From Paenarthrobacter sp. A20 (GTDB lineage: Bacteria; Actinomycetota; Actinomycetes; Actinomycetales; Micrococcaceae): a DNA stretch of 64,000 bases. Both the position numbers and the translations under genes were made by a program. Shown here piece by piece: positions 35,325 to 44,936 of the stretch. The notes beneath the pieces are model-generated. The model made no database searches, was not told where the DNA came from, and saw only the letters and a list, made by a program, of their open reading frames with translations. The stretch lies in assembly GCF_024168825.1 (NCBI RefSeq), contig NZ_JALJWH010000001.1, positions 3,224,001 to 3,288,000 of the forward strand, in the 5' to 3' direction. Position 1 is the stretch's first letter. Every line of letters starts with the position of its first letter.

Positions 35325-36050
35325 CTACGATGCTGAGAAACCGCCGTCAACCAACATCGCGGAACCCAGGACAAAGGAAGCATCGTCAGACAGAAGAAAT
35401 GTTGCTGCTGCAGCAATTTCGTCTGGTTCTGCGTAGCGGCCGATGGGGTGCTTGGCGGCGAAATGATCTGGCTCTGATCTTTCAGCATTGAGCTGTCGAA
35501 GCAGGGGAGTCATAGTGCCACCTGGGCAGATGCAGTTGGCTCGAATGCCTCTTGAGGCGTACTCCACGGCGATCGATCGCGTGTACTGAAGTATCGCGCC
35601 TTTAGCGGCCGCATATGCGGCGAGTTCCGGGGCTCCGCAAACTGCAGCGGTGGAGCCGAACGTGAGGATGGTGCCGTAACCCTGCTCCAACATTTGTGGT
35701 ATCACGGCACGGGTTGTGAGGAACGTACCCAATACATTGACGTCCAGGACCTTGCGGAACACGTCCTCCGAGAGCTCATGCGTAGGCCCCGATGCCTGGA
35801 TGCCCGCAACAGCCACCACCGCATCAATTCCACCAAGGGTTTCGTTGACTTCGCTCACCAGCCTTGCCGTATCGGAGGCATTGCAGACATCCATGGCCCC
35901 GGCGAACGCCAGCGTCTTGTTCAGCTCTGGCTTGACGAGGTCCGCTCCGGCGACAATGGCACCCTCCGCAGCAAGACGTTGTGCGACGGCCGCGCCGATG
36001 CCCCCTGCTGCCCCGGTGATGAGGACTCGACGACCGTTTAAGCCTTTCAT
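35325..36050 (-). CDS. Short-chain dehydrogenase/reductase
   Basis: This 241-residue SDR shows cofactor motif TGAAGGIGAAVA, Asp in VAGADLV (NAD preference), VAVAGIQ in place of the usual NAG, catalytic Ser in TFGSTAAV, YAAAK and PGGTMTP. ATG 36050 is chosen because GGGAGGATCCT lies just upstream. It is the first gene of the leftward E1 operon. Operator-like sites lie in the divergent interval with the deaminase-like gene. Confidence 0.88.
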   Translation of the reverse strand: MKGLNGRRVLITGAAGGIGAAVAQRLAAEGAIVAGADLVKPELNKTLAFAGAMDVCNASDTARLVSEVNETLGGIDAVVAVAGIQASGPTHELSEDVFRKVLDVNVLGTFLTTRAVIPQMLEQGYGTILTFGSTAAVCGAPELAAYAAAKGAILQYTRSIAVEYASRGIRANCICPGGTMTPLLRQLNAERSEPDHFAAKHPIGRYAEPDEIAAAATFLLSDDASFVLGSAMLVDGGFSAS

Positions 36051-36086
36051 AGGATCCTCCCTAAATTTCTGTCTCCACATCTCAAC

Positions 36087-36125
36087 ATGTATTACATCAT
36101 GCCAGTTACCATAGTGGTATGACCA
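36087..36125. promoter_or_regulatory. Two GntR operator-like sites in a divergent interval
   Basis: TGGTATGACCA at 36115-36125 fits TNGTNNNACNA exactly and overlaps the start codon at 36119. ATGTATTACAT at 36087-36097 has the GT-N3-AC core with flanking symmetry. Between them, CATGCCAGTT matches the context near 23201. TACCAT at 36107-36112 resembles a -10 element placed so that transcription would start at or next to the ATG. A repressor here could block both divergent promoters. Confidence 0.55.
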
Positions 36126-37420
36126 GTGTTTTTTTCGATTCATTTGTACTCCGTTCCGTCACCCTTTCCTCGGCAGCAGTCAAAGTGGACGTCCACCTGC
36201 GGGACGGCGCCATAGAAAAGGTCGTGCCGCTGGATGCGCGGGAGCGCCCGCATGCTGGATCAGCGGATGCTGCAGGCGCGTCCCCTAACGAAATGGACAT
36301 GGATGGGTATCTTCTTCTGCCGTCTCCGGTGGAGCCCCATGCCCATTTGGACAAGGCGCTGTTGGGGCGACGCGTCCCAAACCGCACAGGAGACTTGGCT
36401 GGCGCGATTGAGGCGATAAAGGCGGCCTACCCATCCATGACAAGGGACGATATTGGCCGCCGTAGCCTGTTGGCAGTCACGGAAGCTTTGACGCGAGGGT
36501 ATACGGCAGTTAGAACGCACGTTGACTGCCGCGAGGAGATCGGCACCACCGGCATCGAAGCTATCGTTGATCTCAAGCGAAAACTGACGGGGATCATTGA
36601 CCTTCAAATTGTGGCCTTGGCCGGAGAGGTCGGCGGTGACGACGGGGCGCCCAACCGGTCGACGCTCCAAGCCAGCCTGGAACTCGGCGCCGACATTGTG
36701 GGGGGCGTTCCCTCCCTGGAGCGCAATCCCAAGGCTTCGCTACGTGAGTTGATGGCCATCGCCGGGGACGCGAGGTGTGGCATCGATCTGCATATTGACG
36801 AAACAACTGATCCAGACATTTTCGTACTCAGGCAACTGGCCCGCAGCATCCTCTCCTCGGGCTTCGCGTACCCGGTTACGGCCTCACATTGCGTCAGCTT
36901 GGGCACGCAATCGGCGGATGCGGCAAGGGAGGCGGTCCAGCTCATCGCCGATTCCGGGATGTCGATTGTGACGTTGCCTCAAACGAACTTGTTTCTTCAG
37001 GGAAGAGGCAGCACAACGAGGAAGCCGCGGGGACTTACGGCAATCGAGGACCTCTTGGCAAGTGGCGTTACCGTTGCCGCTGGAAGCGACAACTGGAGGG
37101 ACCCGTTTAACCCGATGGGGAGGATAGATGCCCTGGAGACGGCCTCCTTGCTAGTATCCGCTGGCCATTTGATGCCAGGCGATGCCTACGTATGTACAAG
37201 TACGGGAGCGCGCCGCGCCATGGGCCTTCCGGAGGTTCGGGTCGCCGCTGGATACCCAGCGGACCTGTTGGCTATTCGAGCAAATTCCTTGGAGGAAGCG
37301 ATGGCCTCCGGAACACTCGATCGAGTCGTCCTCAAGGACGGCCGCGTTGTTGCGCGGACGGAGGTAGCCGTCAACCTCTCATCGCACCTGCAAGCGCTGA
37401 TTGAAACGGCGGACTACTAA
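36119..37420 (+). CDS. Cytosine deaminase-like amidohydrolase
   Basis: This 433-residue metal-dependent deaminase/hydrolase of the CodA group has EPHAHLDK (His74, His76), DLHIDET, His in ASHCVS and the catalytic Asp in GSDNWRDPF. Relatives deaminate cytosine, creatinine, isoguanine or N-isopropylammelide-type rings. There is no ribosome binding site before ATG 36119, and the promoter-like element points to a leaderless transcript. With the hydantoinase and amidase of the main operon it could form a deaminase-hydantoinase-carbamoylase series, as known for creatinine (inference). Confidence 0.85.
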   Translation: MTSVFFDSFVLRSVTLSSAAVKVDVHLRDGAIEKVVPLDARERPHAGSADAAGASPNEMDMDGYLLLPSPVEPHAHLDKALLGRRVPNRTGDLAGAIEAIKAAYPSMTRDDIGRRSLLAVTEALTRGYTAVRTHVDCREEIGTTGIEAIVDLKRKLTGIIDLQIVALAGEVGGDDGAPNRSTLQASLELGADIVGGVPSLERNPKASLRELMAIAGDARCGIDLHIDETTDPDIFVLRQLARSILSSGFAYPVTASHCVSLGTQSADAAREAVQLIADSGMSIVTLPQTNLFLQGRGSTTRKPRGLTAIEDLLASGVTVAAGSDNWRDPFNPMGRIDALETASLLVSAGHLMPGDAYVCTSTGARRAMGLPEVRVAAGYPADLLAIRANSLEEAMASGTLDRVVLKDGRVVARTEVAVNLSSHLQALIETADY

Positions 37421-37683
37421 ACTGCGCGGCCCGGTCCGACCTTCTGACGCTAGGAGGCCGATGAAAGCAGGCGACGCGTTCTCCTGCAACGTCGAGGGGA
37501 ATGTTGTGGGCGGCCGGCCAGGGGAGCGCTGCCTTTGAGAAAAAGATAGCCCTTCCGTGGGTTATCTCATATGATGTCTGTTGTACTACCAGTAGCCGTA
37601 TGATTTCAGTTGCAAGCGGCTTACTGAGGGCTCTAGTGGACGAAGACGTTCAGGCTCGACGCAATGGAATGGGAGAGATGGAC
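37421..37683. other. Promoter region and leader of pntA
   Basis: An open frame continues upstream of pntA, but residues before GTG 37684 do not look like transhydrogenase sequence and the operator-like site listed next lies in it. GGGAG at 37671 is the likely ribosome binding site. TCTCATATGATGTC near 37565 may be promoter sequence. Confidence 0.45.
37581..37591. promoter_or_regulatory. GntR operator-like site upstream of pntA
   Basis: TTGTACTACCA fits TNGTNNNACNA exactly and is embedded in TCTGTTGTACTACCAGT. The latter differs at one base from TCTGTTGTAATACCAGT upstream of the M24 gene at 15858. It lies about 90 bases before the transhydrogenase start. Confidence 0.6.
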
Positions 37684-39255
37684 GTGGCAAGTGTCGGAAT
37701 AGTCGTTGAAATGGGTCAGGAGACACGTGTTGCGGCGACACCCAAAACTGTGGGCCAGTTGGCCGTATTGGGCTACACGGTGGTCGTAGAGAAAGGCGCT
37801 GGCGAATCTTCGTCCTTTCCTGACGACGCGTACGCCTCAGCTGGAGCGCAGATTGTTGGCGCCGATGAAGCCTGGGGCAGCGATGTGGTGCTGCGTATCA
37901 ATCCGCCCAGCGAGGAGGAGCTGGATAAACTCTCGGCAGGCGCAACCCTCATCGGGATGCTCAGCCCTGCTCTGCGACCCGAGTTGGTTGATGCGCTGGC
38001 AGCGCGACCCATAACAGCCTTGGCGTTGGACGCTGTGCCCCGAATCTCGCGGGCGCAGTCCATGGACGTACTGAGTTCCATGGCCAACATCGCCGGGTAC
38101 AGGGCCGTCATTGAGGCCGCTCATGAGTTTGGCCGGTTCTTCACGGGCCAGGTCACTGCAGCGGGGAAAGTGCCCCCTGCCAAGGTTCTGGTTGCTGGCG
38201 CTGGTGTTGCTGGCCTGGCCGCTATCGGCGCCGCAAGCAGTTTGGGTGCGATTGTGCGGGCGACCGATCCCCGGCCAGAAGTGGCCGACCAGGTGAAATC
38301 CATCGGTGGTGAATACCTCAAGGTTGAGGTTGCAGACGAGATGAAGTCATCTGATGGGTATGCCAAAGCCACTAGCGAGGTTTACAACCAACGGGCGGCG
38401 GAAATTTACTCGGAGCAGGCACTGGATGTCGACATCGTCATTACTACCGCCCTCATCCCGGGGCGGCCCGCGCCGAAGCTGTTGACAGAAGAAGATGTAG
38501 CCAGCATGAAACCGGGCAGCGTCATAATTGATATGGCTGCTGGTCAAGGCGGCAACGTCGCAGGTTCTGTTGCTGGTGAACGTAGGGTCACGGATAACGG
38601 CGTTGTCATCCTTGGGTACACGGACCTGCCCGGGCGATTACCTGCCCAAGCATCCCAGCTCTATGGAACCAATATCCTGAACCTCTTGAAACTCCTGACC
38701 AAGGGCAAGGACGGACAGCTTGCGATCGACTTCGACGACGTCATCCAACGATCGGTAACGGTTGTCAGGAACGGCGAAAAGACGTGGCCGCCTCCGCCCG
38801 TCCAGGTTTCCGCTGCTCCCACTGTTTCGGATGAGTCGACTCGTGCTGACGTCAAGGAACATTTGGCGCGTCAGGCAGCCAAGAAGAAGGGTCTTAGCCC
38901 CGCAGTAAAGGCCGGACTGGTTGTTGCGGGGATCGCAGCACTCTTTGGGATCAACGCAATTGCACCGGACCCGCTGCCGCAGCACTTCACAGTGCTGATG
39001 CTCTCGGTCGTCGTCGGATTTTACATCATCGGGAAAGTCCATCACGCTCTGCATACTCCATTGATGTCGGTGACGAACGCCATCTCCGGCATAATCGTCG
39101 TCGGCGCTTTGCTGCAGGTTACTTCTGCCAACCCGGCTGTACAGGTTGTTTCCGCGACGGCAATCCTGCTCGCAAGCATCAACATCTTTGGCGGTTTCGC
39201 CGTCACCCGCCGAATGCTCGCGATGTTCTCCCGCGGAGGGAAATCTCATGAGTAA
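37684..39255 (+). CDS. pntA: NAD(P) transhydrogenase subunit alpha
   Basis: This protein of about 523 residues joins the alanine-dehydrogenase/PNT-like NAD(H)-binding domain ([20 protein letters not shown], then [22 protein letters not shown], then [10 protein letters not shown]) to C-terminal membrane helices from about residue 415. It couples hydride transfer between NADH and NADP to proton movement, together with PntB. GTG 37684 is preferred for its GGGAG spacing, and ATG 37678 is possible. It carries the same operator-like site as the M24 gene, so here the transhydrogenase seems to be under pathway control. Confidence 0.9.
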   Translation: MASVGIVVEMGQETRVAATPKTVGQLAVLGYTVVVEKGAGESSSFPDDAYASAGAQIVGADEAWGSDVVLRINPPSEEELDKLSAGATLIGMLSPALRPELVDALAARPITALALDAVPRISRAQSMDVLSSMANIAGYRAVIEAAHEFGRFFTGQVTAAGKVPPAKVLVAGAGVAGLAAIGAASSLGAIVRATDPRPEVADQVKSIGGEYLKVEVADEMKSSDGYAKATSEVYNQRAAEIYSEQALDVDIVITTALIPGRPAPKLLTEEDVASMKPGSVIIDMAAGQGGNVAGSVAGERRVTDNGVVILGYTDLPGRLPAQASQLYGTNILNLLKLLTKGKDGQLAIDFDDVIQRSVTVVRNGEKTWPPPPVQVSAAPTVSDESTRADVKEHLARQAAKKKGLSPAVKAGLVVAGIAALFGINAIAPDPLPQHFTVLMLSVVVGFYIIGKVHHALHTPLMSVTNAISGIIVVGALLQVTSANPAVQVVSATAILLASINIFGGFAVTRRMLAMFSRGGKSHE

Positions 39256-39299
39256 TTACGCGAAGCCAGCGAGTTCAACAACGATCGAGGAGTTCAACC

Positions 39300-40724
39300 G
39301 TGTCTGAAGCCGTCTCCGGTGCTCTAACCGCAGAGTCAATCGCTGGAGCGGCTTACGTCGTTGCCGCACTGGTGTTTATCCTCAGCCTTGCAGGGCTCAG
39401 CAAGCACGAAAAGGCGAAGGGCGGTGTGGTTTACGGCGTTACTGGCATGGTGATCGCCCTTTCTGCAACCGTCTGGTTGACCCTTCAGGGTGCATGGGGC
39501 AATAACCAAAACTTCAGCGGGATGATTTTTGTCCTGATCGCCGTATTGATTGGTGGGGCCATCGGGCTGTGGCGCGCGCGTGTCGTTGAGATGACCGGCA
39601 TGCCCGAGCTGATTGCGCTGCTGCACAGTTTCGTGGGCTTGGCAGCAGTTCTGGTCGGATGGAACGGACACTTGGAAACGCCGCACGTTGCCGAGTCCCT
39701 TCTGGCCATTCACCACGCGGAAGTCTTCATCGGCGTCTTCATCGGAGCCGTGACATTCACGGGTTCGATCGTCGCCTTCCTTAAACTGTCAGGGCGAATG
39801 AAGTCCGCCCCGCTCACCCTGCCTGGCAAAAACGCCATCAACCTAGGTTCCCTGGCAGCATTCGTGGTCCTCACCGTTTGGTACGTCAATGACTCGCAAC
39901 TTGGCTTGCTCATCGCAGTTACAGTCCTGGCGTTGGGTCTGGGCTGGCATCTCGTAGCATCCATCGGCGGCGGAGACATGCCAGTGGTCGTGTCCATGCT
40001 CAACAGCTACTCAGGATGGGCGGCTGCAGCCGCAGGCTTCCTGTTGAACAACGACCTCCTTATCATCACTGGTGCACTGGTGGGCTCCTCCGGTGCGTAC
40101 CTTTCCTACATCATGTGCAAAGCGATGAACAGGTCCTTCATCTCCGTCATCGCTGGCGGGTTTGGTGTGTCCGCACCGAAAGCGAAAGATGCTGAATACG
40201 GTGAGCACCGCGAGATTTCGGCTCAAGAAACAGCGGAGCTGCTGTCGAATGCCTCAAGCGTCGTCATCACCCCTGGGTACGGCATGGCCGTCGCACAGGC
40301 ACAATATCCGGTCGCCGAGCTTGCCCATAAATTGAAGGAACGCGGAGTTGATGTCCGCTTTGGCATCCACCCTGTCGCTGGACGATTGCCCGGCCACATG
40401 AACGTCCTCTTGGCTGAAGCGAAAGTGCCCTACGACATCGTCCTGGAGATGGACGAAATCAACGATGATTTGGACGCAACGTCGGTGGTGCTGGTCATTG
40501 GAGCGAATGACACAGTCAACCCGGCGGCAGCCGAGGATCCAAGCAGCCCTATCGCAGGAATGCCCGTGCTGCGCGTCTGGGAAGCCGAGAATGTTGTTGT
40601 CTTCAAGCGCTCCATGGCAGCAGGATACGCGGGCGTACAGAATCCTCTATTCTTCCGAGATAACTCCCAGATGCTGTTCGGCGACGCCAAACAGCGCGTG
40701 GAAGAGATACTTCGGGCATTTTAG
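39300..40724 (+). CDS. pntB: NAD(P) transhydrogenase subunit beta
   Basis: This 474-residue partner of PntA has about nine membrane helices followed by the NADP-binding domain from about residue 300 ([56 protein letters not shown]). GTG 39300 has GAGGAG seven bases upstream. It lies 44 bases after pntA. Length and motifs are complete, so the pair should be functional. Confidence 0.93.
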   Translation: MSEAVSGALTAESIAGAAYVVAALVFILSLAGLSKHEKAKGGVVYGVTGMVIALSATVWLTLQGAWGNNQNFSGMIFVLIAVLIGGAIGLWRARVVEMTGMPELIALLHSFVGLAAVLVGWNGHLETPHVAESLLAIHHAEVFIGVFIGAVTFTGSIVAFLKLSGRMKSAPLTLPGKNAINLGSLAAFVVLTVWYVNDSQLGLLIAVTVLALGLGWHLVASIGGGDMPVVVSMLNSYSGWAAAAAGFLLNNDLLIITGALVGSSGAYLSYIMCKAMNRSFISVIAGGFGVSAPKAKDAEYGEHREISAQETAELLSNASSVVITPGYGMAVAQAQYPVAELAHKLKERGVDVRFGIHPVAGRLPGHMNVLLAEAKVPYDIVLEMDEINDDLDATSVVLVIGANDTVNPAAAEDPSSPIAGMPVLRVWEAENVVVFKRSMAAGYAGVQNPLFFRDNSQMLFGDAKQRVEEILRAF

Positions 40725-41126
40725 GTCTGCCCATAGCTGATGGCCCGCTGCAACCTGGGATGACGTCCGGGGGCCTAGTGGATCAGAGCAGTGCGACAAC
40801 GGACAAGGAGACCGGCCGTGCGTGAACGCCCGTGGCTCGCCCGTGTGAGGAGGAAAGAGCTGAGAGCGCGGCGGAAGAACGAACTGCCCTATGCCGACGC
40901 ACCCGTGGTCGAGACAGATGTTTTCGATCTGGACAGGATTACGGCTGCTCCGTGGGTGGGCCTTCATCACCGGCACGAGTTCCTTCTTCACTTGAATCAT
41001 GAATTCCTCGGTAAAACCGCAGGAGATTGAAGAACGTTTTCATGTCCTGATTCGGTCCGATCGCCACCATTCCCGTGCGCGCTGCAGCCCTCATTTGCAA
41101 ACTTGAAACCAAACGGCTGAGATGTA
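40725..41126. other. Intergenic stretch of 400 bp, no gene recognised
   Basis: A plus-strand frame from about 40791 to 41030 gives 79 basic residues without family likeness, and I do not call it. The last 60 bases form the promoter region of the GntR gene (TATGGCACCAT palindrome near 41133). Confidence 0.4.
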
Positions 41127-41837
41127 ATGAGATATGGCACCATGAAACTCAAGGAGTGGCCTGAACCGACTATTTCCCTGCCACAGTCACACCAGTCTTC
41201 TGCTGACTTGGCCAGAGTCGAGATACAAAGGCTCATCATCTCGGGTGAATTTATGCCGGGAGACCGCTTGCGGGAACGCGAGCTATCCCAAATTCTGGCT
41301 TTATCGAGGATCCCTGTCCGCGAGGCACTCCAGCAGTTGCAGGGGGAAGGTTTCGTTAAGTCGTCACTAAGGCGCGGGGCAATTGTAAAGCGCATTACTT
41401 TAAGCGACGTCAACGAGCTCTTCGACCTGCGACTCACTTTGGAGGTCTTCGCCGCCAGCTGCGCTGCGCAGTCGGTGCACAACGGGCATCCAGCGGAGCA
41501 TCTGCAATGCCTCCTTGCTCAAGCAGAAGAAGCGAGCGTCCGCCAAGATCCGCTAGGTCTAGCTCACTGCAACACGGCATTGCATGCGGAAATCGTCGTC
41601 CTTTGCGGGAATTCGCTGCTGGAGCGAACCGTCAGTCCGCTCCTCAGCAGATTGCATTGGTTGTTTTCGCTAAGTGGAAAAAGCTCCCTCGAAAGCCAGT
41701 GCCCACAGCACCAAGGGCTGATACAAGCGATCCAAAGGGGTGCCACGGATCTAGCAGGAGCACTTGCCATAACCCATATCGAACTCACACGAGAACGCGT
41801 CATCCAGGCCTTGGCTGAACGTCTTCAAGCCCCCTAA
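41127..41837 (+). CDS. GntR-family regulator with FCD domain
   Basis: This regulator of up to 236 residues has a winged helix at about 25-90 (GDRLRERELSQILALSRIPVREALQQLQGEGFV, RRGAIV) and an FCD domain at about 95-225 (LFDLRLTLEVFAA, HCNTALHAEIVVLCGN, QHQGLIQAI). ATG 41127 or ATG 41142 could be the start, and neither has a clear ribosome binding site. It belongs to a different subgroup from the two paralogues at 9987 and 32205. It is the third GntR protein of the island and a further candidate for the shared operator. Confidence 0.85.
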   Translation: MRYGTMKLKEWPEPTISLPQSHQSSADLARVEIQRLIISGEFMPGDRLRERELSQILALSRIPVREALQQLQGEGFVKSSLRRGAIVKRITLSDVNELFDLRLTLEVFAASCAAQSVHNGHPAEHLQCLLAQAEEASVRQDPLGLAHCNTALHAEIVVLCGNSLLERTVSPLLSRLHWLFSLSGKSSLESQCPQHQGLIQAIQRGATDLAGALAITHIELTRERVIQALAERLQAP

Positions 41838-42017
41838 CTCACTTGAGGGTTCACCGCGATGCCGGGGGTGAAGATTTCCTCTTCAAGCCGACCAGCAGGC
41901 CGGTGAGCATGAGGACGACGGAGCACTTGTTTTCCCGATGGTCGATGGCAGTTCCTTGATCAGGTGAGTCTGGTTCGATGCTGGCTTGGTTGGTGCGCGG
42001 TCATTCGGCAAAATGCG

Positions 42018-42680
42018 CTATTGGTTCGGCTTCGTCCGAGGAGTGGTGGTGACGAGGATCGGGGCTTCGATCTGATGCTCCTCCCTGAGCCAGTCCGGCA
42101 GCATCCGGTCGACGAACAAGGTCAGTTCTGTGGCTGTCTGTGTGGGCTTTTCGAGCCAGTCGAGAAGCAGTGAGAGGATCGCGCCCACGAGAAACACTGC
42201 TGCCTGCTTGGCGTCGAGGCCTGCAGGCCTAGCTTCAACCGCCGCAATGGCCGCGGTGAGGTGGGTGACCAGCGTTGAGTGGAGTTCGGCGAGTGCGGGC
42301 GTCTGGGTACCCGGGGTCAACACGGCTAGGCACAACACCCTGTGCTCGGCAAGGTGGGTGAAGAACTCCTCAAACCCGACCTGCGACACGACGGCCGGAG
42401 TGGACTGATCCTCATCCTCGCGGAGCATCGGCTTGAATGCGTCGAGCAACTCCCTGAAGGCTGCGACACCCACATTTTCGGCGCCGGTGAAATGGTTATA
42501 GAACGAGCTCCGACTCACGGCAGCCTCTTGGACCAGCGAGGAGACCGTCGGTGATGACTGGCCGCTTTCAAGTTGGCGCTCAAACGCGTCAAGCAAAAGC
42601 TGGCGCGTGCGCACGGCCCGCGGATCCGCTGCGTTGCCTTCGCGCATGAATACTGCAGGAGGCGTGCCGGTGAGGCCCAT
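42018..42680 (-). CDS. TetR-family transcriptional regulator
   Basis: This protein of about 220 residues has an N-terminal helix-turn-helix (RTRQLLLDAFERQL, SSLVQEAAVSRSSFYNHF) and a helical ligand domain. ATG 42680 is preferred over 42698 because GAGGGG lies six bases upstream. It is divergent from the esterase gene, with a palindrome between them, the usual arrangement for a local repressor. Confidence 0.85.
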   Translation of the reverse strand: MGLTGTPPAVFMREGNAADPRAVRTRQLLLDAFERQLESGQSSPTVSSLVQEAAVSRSSFYNHFTGAENVGVAAFRELLDAFKPMLREDEDQSTPAVVSQVGFEEFFTHLAEHRVLCLAVLTPGTQTPALAELHSTLVTHLTAAIAAVEARPAGLDAKQAAVFLVGAILSLLLDWLEKPTQTATELTLFVDRMLPDWLREEHQIEAPILVTTTPRTKPNQ

Positions 42681-42735
42681 CGCGTCCCCTCTCCCCATAG
42701 TCTCTTGGACCTATCCTACGATTGCCCATCGACAT

Positions 42736-42752
42736 CAACTATCGTACAGTTG
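42736..42752. promoter_or_regulatory. Candidate TetR operator
   Basis: CAACT and AGTTG (42736-42740 and 42748-42752) form an inverted repeat around ATCGTAC, in the interval between the divergent TetR and esterase genes. Size and position fit a TetR-type operator. Confidence 0.5.
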
Positions 42753-42807
42753 TCCATCAGTGCTTGAGAGCGACAGTTTTCGGGCCTTGACCTGAAGGAG
42801 GACAAAG

Positions 42808-43770
42808 ATGTCAGCAGTGGACAGGTTCGATCCGGAAATCTTGGCGCTTTTCACGGCGGCCGCCAGTTCAACCACCGAGAGTCCTGAATTCATCATGCCC
42901 GAACGTGGCGACGCGATGGGCCTGCGGTCCGTCATTGACGCAGGCCTTGCCGTCATCCCACGACCCGTAGTCGCAGGGGTGTCGGGAGATCCGCACAGGG
43001 CCGAACGTAGGGACGGGGCCGGCATGGAACTGCGTTGGTACTCCCGCGACGATGATGATCGGGAAGATCGGGCGGCCATCGTCTATTTTCACGGTGGAGG
43101 CCGGGTCGCCGGAAAGATTGACCACTACGACGGCGTCATCCGACACTACGTCCAGGAAACCAATGTGCCAATGCTGCTGGTCGACTATGGCTTGGCTCCG
43201 GAGTACACGGGAACCTCCGCGCAGGAAGATGGACTTGCCGGCCTTGAATGGCTCATCAACCACGCCACGGACCTGCGCGTGGACCCCGCTCGGATCGGCG
43301 TGATGGGCGACAGCGCTGGAGGCGGCGTGGCCGCAGGAACGGCAATCCTCGCCCGGGACAAGGGCGTCGGTGTAGCGAAGCAAATCCTGATCTACCCCAT
43401 GCTTGACGACCGCACCACGGTCCCGGATCCGGCCTTGGACGGCTTGGCCACCTGGACGCCCGATACGAACTGGACGGGTTGGCACGCCGTCCTCGGGGAC
43501 AGCATTGGCGGCGGGAACGTCTCGCCCGTAGCCGCCCCGGCACGCCTGGAGGACTTCTCGGGCCTCCCGCCCGCTTACATTGAGGTTGGCGACCTCGACA
43601 TCTTCAGGGACGAATCCATTTCCTACGCGCAGCGGCTGCACCACGCAGGAATTCCTTGCGAACTCCACGTGAATGCGGGTGTCATACACGGCCACGACCT
43701 CATGAGTTTTGACATGCAGGTCACGCGGCGCACCATCGCCGATAGATGCCGAGCCATATCGACCCTGTAA
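42808..43770 (+). CDS. Alpha/beta hydrolase, hormone-sensitive lipase-type esterase
   Basis: This 320-residue esterase has the oxyanion-hole motif HGGG (YFHGGGRVAG near 95), the nucleophile Ser169 in GDSAGGG, a likely Asp in VGDLDIFRDE and a His in VIHGHD. No signal peptide is visible. GGAGG lies six bases before the ATG. It hydrolyses small acyl esters, with natural substrate unknown. It is probably controlled by the adjacent TetR protein and may be independent of the rest of the island. Confidence 0.88.
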   Translation: MSAVDRFDPEILALFTAAASSTTESPEFIMPERGDAMGLRSVIDAGLAVIPRPVVAGVSGDPHRAERRDGAGMELRWYSRDDDDREDRAAIVYFHGGGRVAGKIDHYDGVIRHYVQETNVPMLLVDYGLAPEYTGTSAQEDGLAGLEWLINHATDLRVDPARIGVMGDSAGGGVAAGTAILARDKGVGVAKQILIYPMLDDRTTVPDPALDGLATWTPDTNWTGWHAVLGDSIGGGNVSPVAAPARLEDFSGLPPAYIEVGDLDIFRDESISYAQRLHHAGIPCELHVNAGVIHGHDLMSFDMQVTRRTIADRCRAISTL

Positions 43771-44138
43771 CCCGCCGTGGCACGTCCGGGAAGTCTGATT
43801 AATCGCCCTCCCGGGGTCGTCAGAATCGGTCGCGGATCCAGAACGGACGCCCGGCAAAGGTTGCATTCCCATGCTTCGTCGTCGGCCTCCGGTACCTTGA
43901 GTCCGTCAACAATCCGCAATCCCGCACAGCACTGCGCTGGAGGCTGCGGCCGGGGTTGGGCACGGCGGAATGCGCTCCTGAGGATCTGTTCTTCTGGTGC
44001 GGCGATCTTGCTGGATGTTTCATCGTTCGAGCGAGTAGACGATTTGCGAAGGCTGCGGCACTCGCTTGCTGCGGCCCTCCAAACGCTCACAAGAGTGTCG
44101 GCTCGCTGTTCTTCGGCGGTCGATCGAGCAAAAAGGAA
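43771..44138. other. Intergenic, possible decayed gene
   Basis: Frames on both strands have protein-like stretches (for example SSFERVDDLRRLRHSLAAAL on the plus strand near 44020) but no continuous gene and no family I can name. It is probably pseudogene debris next to the repeat copy. Confidence 0.35.
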
Positions 44139-44740
44139 GTGTGGACAATGTCCACACTTTCCACTTCGGACTGCCTCGTTCAGCCGCCGGACTGGCCCGG
44201 ATTCCGCATGTTTCCGCCACTTCCCAGTGTTTTCAAGGCTCGGAATCCCGTTCGAGTCCCACCTCGGGCACGGCATACCCCCTCGTCAGAGGGGGTTTTT
44301 GCTTTAACGTGTTGACATTCTGGGTTAAAAGGTCCCTCTGACACTGGCCTCGGGGTGTGCCTGGCGCCGCGGGTCGCCCGTTCGGTTGCGGGGGAGCGGG
44401 GTCGGGGTCCTGGCTGGTGGGCCCTCCGCTGGCTCTGATATGAGGGTACGAGGTCCTCTCTTGGTTCTTCAGGTAGGTCGTGGTTGTCCTACACCTCTTC
44501 ATGGGTAGGGGGACTGCGCGCAACATGACCTTCGAGAACCTTCGTCAAAGTTCCTGGATTTGGCTCGTTGCTGGAGTTGTGAGCCTTGGCTGGGGAAGCC
44601 TTAGTGAGGGCAAAGGTCGGGTGCGAAATGTACACGCCTTAATCTGATTTGATCCAGTACATGCATCCTTCGGTCCATGCGTTCATTCAGCAATGAGCCT
44701 TGGGCGACGTGACGTCCAGGGCTCGCGGAAGCATCAACGT
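44139..44740 (+). repeat. Dispersed repeat element, copy R3
   Basis: This matches R2 (8811-9410) along most of its length in the same orientation. It begins with an intact palindrome GTGTGGACAATGTCCACAC (44139-44157) and ends near GGTGCGAAATGTACACGCC (44628-44640), a degraded form of the same motif. Internal terminator, CTGGCGCCGCGGGTCGCC and CTACACCTCTTCATGGGTAG blocks are conserved. It encodes no transposase. Confidence 0.7.
44277..44300 (+). terminator. Rho-independent terminator inside repeat R3
   Basis: The hairpin and T-run are the same as in R2: ACCCCCTC, loop GTCA, GAGGGGGT, then T. Reading rightward, it would block transcription entering the PucR gene from the left. Confidence 0.85.
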
Positions 44741-44936
44741 TGACTGCTCAATCTCCTCGGAAGTCCCGGAATGGGCGGGCCGTGGTAGTGAGAGCGGCGC
44801 CTTGGCGAGGCACGTCGTTGGCTAAGAGGAACGGGTCGGGCGCGCTAATGCTTACTGACGGTGCTGTGACGCATAAACAGCGCCGGCACTGTACAAGGAT
44901 GGACGATTCTATACATCAGGGCGATATTCTGCTTTC
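44741..44936. other. Upstream region of the PucR gene
   Basis: No gene is recognised. TATACAT near 44911 could be a -10 element. No ribosome binding site precedes the ATG at 44937. Confidence 0.35.

Noticed and set aside
37501..37683. Upstream extension of the pntA frame
   Set aside because: Residues before GTG 37684 are not transhydrogenase-like, and the operator-like site lies within this stretch.
42868..43872. Minus-strand open frame of 334 codons opposite the esterase gene
   Set aside because: It is a mirror frame of a GC-rich coding sequence. The plus strand has the intact HGGG and GDSAGG esterase motifs.
43777..44315. Overlapping frames of 120-215 codons on both strands
   Set aside because: They run through the repeat element and its terminator. 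No continuous family-like protein emerges in any single frame.
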